Source of the DNA: Pararhizobium qamdonense
GTDB taxonomy: Bacteria > Pseudomonadota > Alphaproteobacteria > Rhizobiales > Rhizobiaceae
Length of the DNA: 64,000 nucleotides
Direction of reading: 5' to 3'
Assembly: GCF_029277445.1 (NCBI RefSeq)
Contig: NZ_CP119566.1
Location: 3,288,001-3,352,000 of the forward strand
The stretch's first letter is position 1; the number at the start of each line of letters is the position of its first letter. The notes beneath the pieces were generated by a model. It did not search any database. It saw only the letters and a program-made list of their open reading frames with translations, and was not told where the DNA came from. Below, piece after piece: positions 62,522 through 64,000 of the stretch. Made by a program: the position numbers and the translations under genes.

Positions 62522-63580
62522 ATGTCAGCATTCGAACGCTACCTTACGGCCTGGGTTTTCCTGTGCATCATCGCCGGCATCACGCTGGGCTACATCATGC
62601 CAGGGATGTTCCAGGCGATCGGCGCTGCTGAAATCGCCCGGGTCAACATACCGGTTGCCGTGCTGATCTGGCTGATGGTTATTCCGATGCTGTTGCGCAT
62701 CGATTTTTCGGCCCTTCGCCATGTCGGACAATACTGGCGCGGCATTGGGGTCACGCTTTTCATCAACTGGGCCGTGAAGCCCTTTTCGATGGCACTTCTG
62801 GCATGGCTTTTCATCGGCTGGCTGTTGCGGCCGCTGCTACCTGAGGCGCAAATCGATTCCTATATCGCCGGCCTCATCATCCTTGCGGCAGCTCCCTGCA
62901 CCGCCATGGTCTTCGTCTGGTCCAATCTGACGAGGGGGGAGCCGCATTTCACGCTGTCGCAAGTTGCCCTCAACGATGCGATCATGATCGTGGCGTTTGC
63001 ACCGATCGTCGCCCTCCTGCTCGGACTATCCGCAATCACAATCCCGTGGGACACGCTTCTCTTGTCCGTCGGTCTTTACATCATCTTTCCAGTTCTGGTT
63101 GCGCAACTGATCCGCAGGCGGCTTTCAGCCAGTCCCGGATCGCTCGACCACCTCCTTGCCAAACTTCAACCCGTGTCTCTTCTCGCGCTCCTGACGACCC
63201 TGGTTTTGCTTTTCGGTTTCCAGGGGGAACAGATCATCGCACAGCCGGCGGTGATCGCGCTGCTTGCAGTGCCCATCCTGATTCAGGTCTATTTCAATTC
63301 CGGGCTGGCCTATGTGCTGAACCGCCTGGCAGGCGAAAGGCACTGCATTGCCGGCCCCTCCGCCTTGATCGGTGCATCGAACTTTTTCGAGCTCGCCGTC
63401 GCGGCCGCGATCAGCCTTTTTGGTTTCCACTCCGGCGCAGCCCTTGCCACGGTGGTCGGCGTGCTGATCGAAGTGCCGGTGATGCTGTCGGTGGTGTGGA
63501 TCGTGAACCGGAGCCGGGGATGGTACGAGCGCGGTCTGCCGCTCAACAAAACGACTGACACCAGGAGTATCCAGCCATGA
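62522..63580 (+). CDS. Arsenite efflux transporter, ACR3 family
   Basis: 352 residues, ten membrane helices, exporting As(III) with the proton-motive force. Cys126 in APCTAMVFVWSNLTRG is the conserved ACR3 cysteine; GASNFFELAVAAAISLFG is a further family signature. Often called arsB, but belongs to ACR3, not ArsB. Its stop overlaps arsC (ATGA). Confidence 0.94.
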   Translation: MSAFERYLTAWVFLCIIAGITLGYIMPGMFQAIGAAEIARVNIPVAVLIWLMVIPMLLRIDFSALRHVGQYWRGIGVTLFINWAVKPFSMALLAWLFIGWLLRPLLPEAQIDSYIAGLIILAAAPCTAMVFVWSNLTRGEPHFTLSQVALNDAIMIVAFAPIVALLLGLSAITIPWDTLLLSVGLYIIFPVLVAQLIRRRLSASPGSLDHLLAKLQPVSLLALLTTLVLLFGFQGEQIIAQPAVIALLAVPILIQVYFNSGLAYVLNRLAGERHCIAGPSALIGASNFFELAVAAAISLFGFHSGAALATVVGVLIEVPVMLSVVWIVNRSRGWYERGLPLNKTTDTRSIQP

Positions 63581-63999
63581 CCGTCACCATTTACCACAAT
63601 CCGGATTGCGGCACGTCGCGCAACACGCTGGCGATGATCCGCCATGCCGGGATCGAGCCTGAAGTGATCGAGTATCTGCAAAACCCGCCGGGACGGGACG
63701 AACTCAAGGCGATGATCGCGGCGGCTGGCCTTAGCGTGCGCGCTGCAATCCGCGAAAAGGGCACGCCGTTTGACGCGCTTGGGCTTTCCGATCCTGCACT
63801 CAGCGACGGCCAGCTGCTCGATGCCATGCTGGCACATCCGGTCCTTATCAACCGACCTTTCGTCATGACGCCGATGGGCACACGGCTGTGCCGCCCGTCC
63901 GAGGTCGTGCTCGACATCTTGCCCAATAGGCATCAAGGCGCCTTTGCCAAGGAAGACGGCGAACAGGTGCTCGATGCTGGGGGCAAGCGCATTGTCTGA
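63577..63999 (+). CDS. arsC: Arsenate reductase, glutaredoxin type
   Basis: 140 residues; NPDCGTSRNT holds catalytic Cys11, and NRPFVMTPMG carries the second arginine region. Reduces arsenate with glutathione/glutaredoxin, feeding ACR3. Complete in the window; the operon may continue beyond it. Confidence 0.95.
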   Translation: MTVTIYHNPDCGTSRNTLAMIRHAGIEPEVIEYLQNPPGRDELKAMIAAAGLSVRAAIREKGTPFDALGLSDPALSDGQLLDAMLAHPVLINRPFVMTPMGTRLCRPSEVVLDILPNRHQGAFAKEDGEQVLDAGGKRIV

Positions 64000-64000
64000 T

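Overview
The window looks like a chromosomal core segment of a member of the Rhizobiaceae (Alphaproteobacteria, Hyphomicrobiales). DNA is GC-rich, with long antisense open frames as a by-product. The order rpsF-rpsR-DUF2232-rplI ... dnaB ... alr ... radA-cvpA-purF-SDR, then pssA/psd and an Atm1-type ABC exporter, is what I know from Agrobacterium/Rhizobium/Sinorhizobium chromosomes. Short intergenic mosaic repeats, a TIGR02301 protein and a NadQ-type NAD regulator fit the same group. No rRNA, tRNA, CRISPR array, insertion sequence or prophage was recognised.

Layout. 0-1.2 kb: end of an unknown gene and a PAS-GGDEF diguanylate cyclase. 1.2-4.4 kb: repeat-rich gap, promoter and leader of the r-protein operon rpsF-rpsR-DUF2232-rplI. 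4.5-7.7 kb: MarR/DHA2/HlyD drug-efflux operon. 8-16.7 kb: dnaB, yjbE, alr, a broken parDE relic, radA, cvpA, purF, SDR. 16.8-22.7 kb (minus strand): pssA-psd, Atm1-like exporter, LysM/Ig-like membrane protein. 22.8-30.5 kb: LOG protein, orphan RHH antitoxin, rarD, Tat-exported cpdB, intact parDE, cimA, pip. 30.5-37 kb: accessory patch with three tandem GFA-family genes coupled to vapBC, cysS, and a second coupled set (102-aa unknown, AbiEii-like nucleotidyltransferase, SRAP peptidase), then a Nudix gene. 37-42.6 kb: small secreted unknowns, then the overlapping ygfZ-HD-PTP-nadQ set and an MscS channel. 42.6-44.5 kb: sodC, TSUP transporter, two small genes. 44.5-49.3 kb: nadC, nadB, nadA on the minus strand, with an unrelated membrane-protein gene on the opposite strand between nadA and nadB. 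49.4-61.9 kb: MFS, MOSC, HD, DUF2339, thioesterase, recO, tex, cfa, glutathionyl-hydroquinone reductase. 62-64 kb: arsR-ACR3-arsC arsenic operon.

Functional links. The strongest regulatory story is NAD biosynthesis: a degenerate-Nudix/winged-helix repressor of the NadQ type sits about 3 kb from nadABC, and a near-perfect palindrome lies just upstream of nadA. The arsenic operon has a promoter whose -10 lies inside a perfect inverted repeat ending at the arsR start codon, implying a leaderless or nearly leaderless transcript. Many neighbours overlap by ATGA or GTGA (psd/pssA region, vapB/vapC/GFA3/GFA2, parD/parE, 102-aa/AbiEii, recO/thioesterase, ACR3/arsC), which indicates translationally coupled operons. 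Toxin-antitoxin material is frequent: one intact parDE, one vapBC, one AbiEii-like pair, one orphan antitoxin and one fused, decayed parDE remnant.
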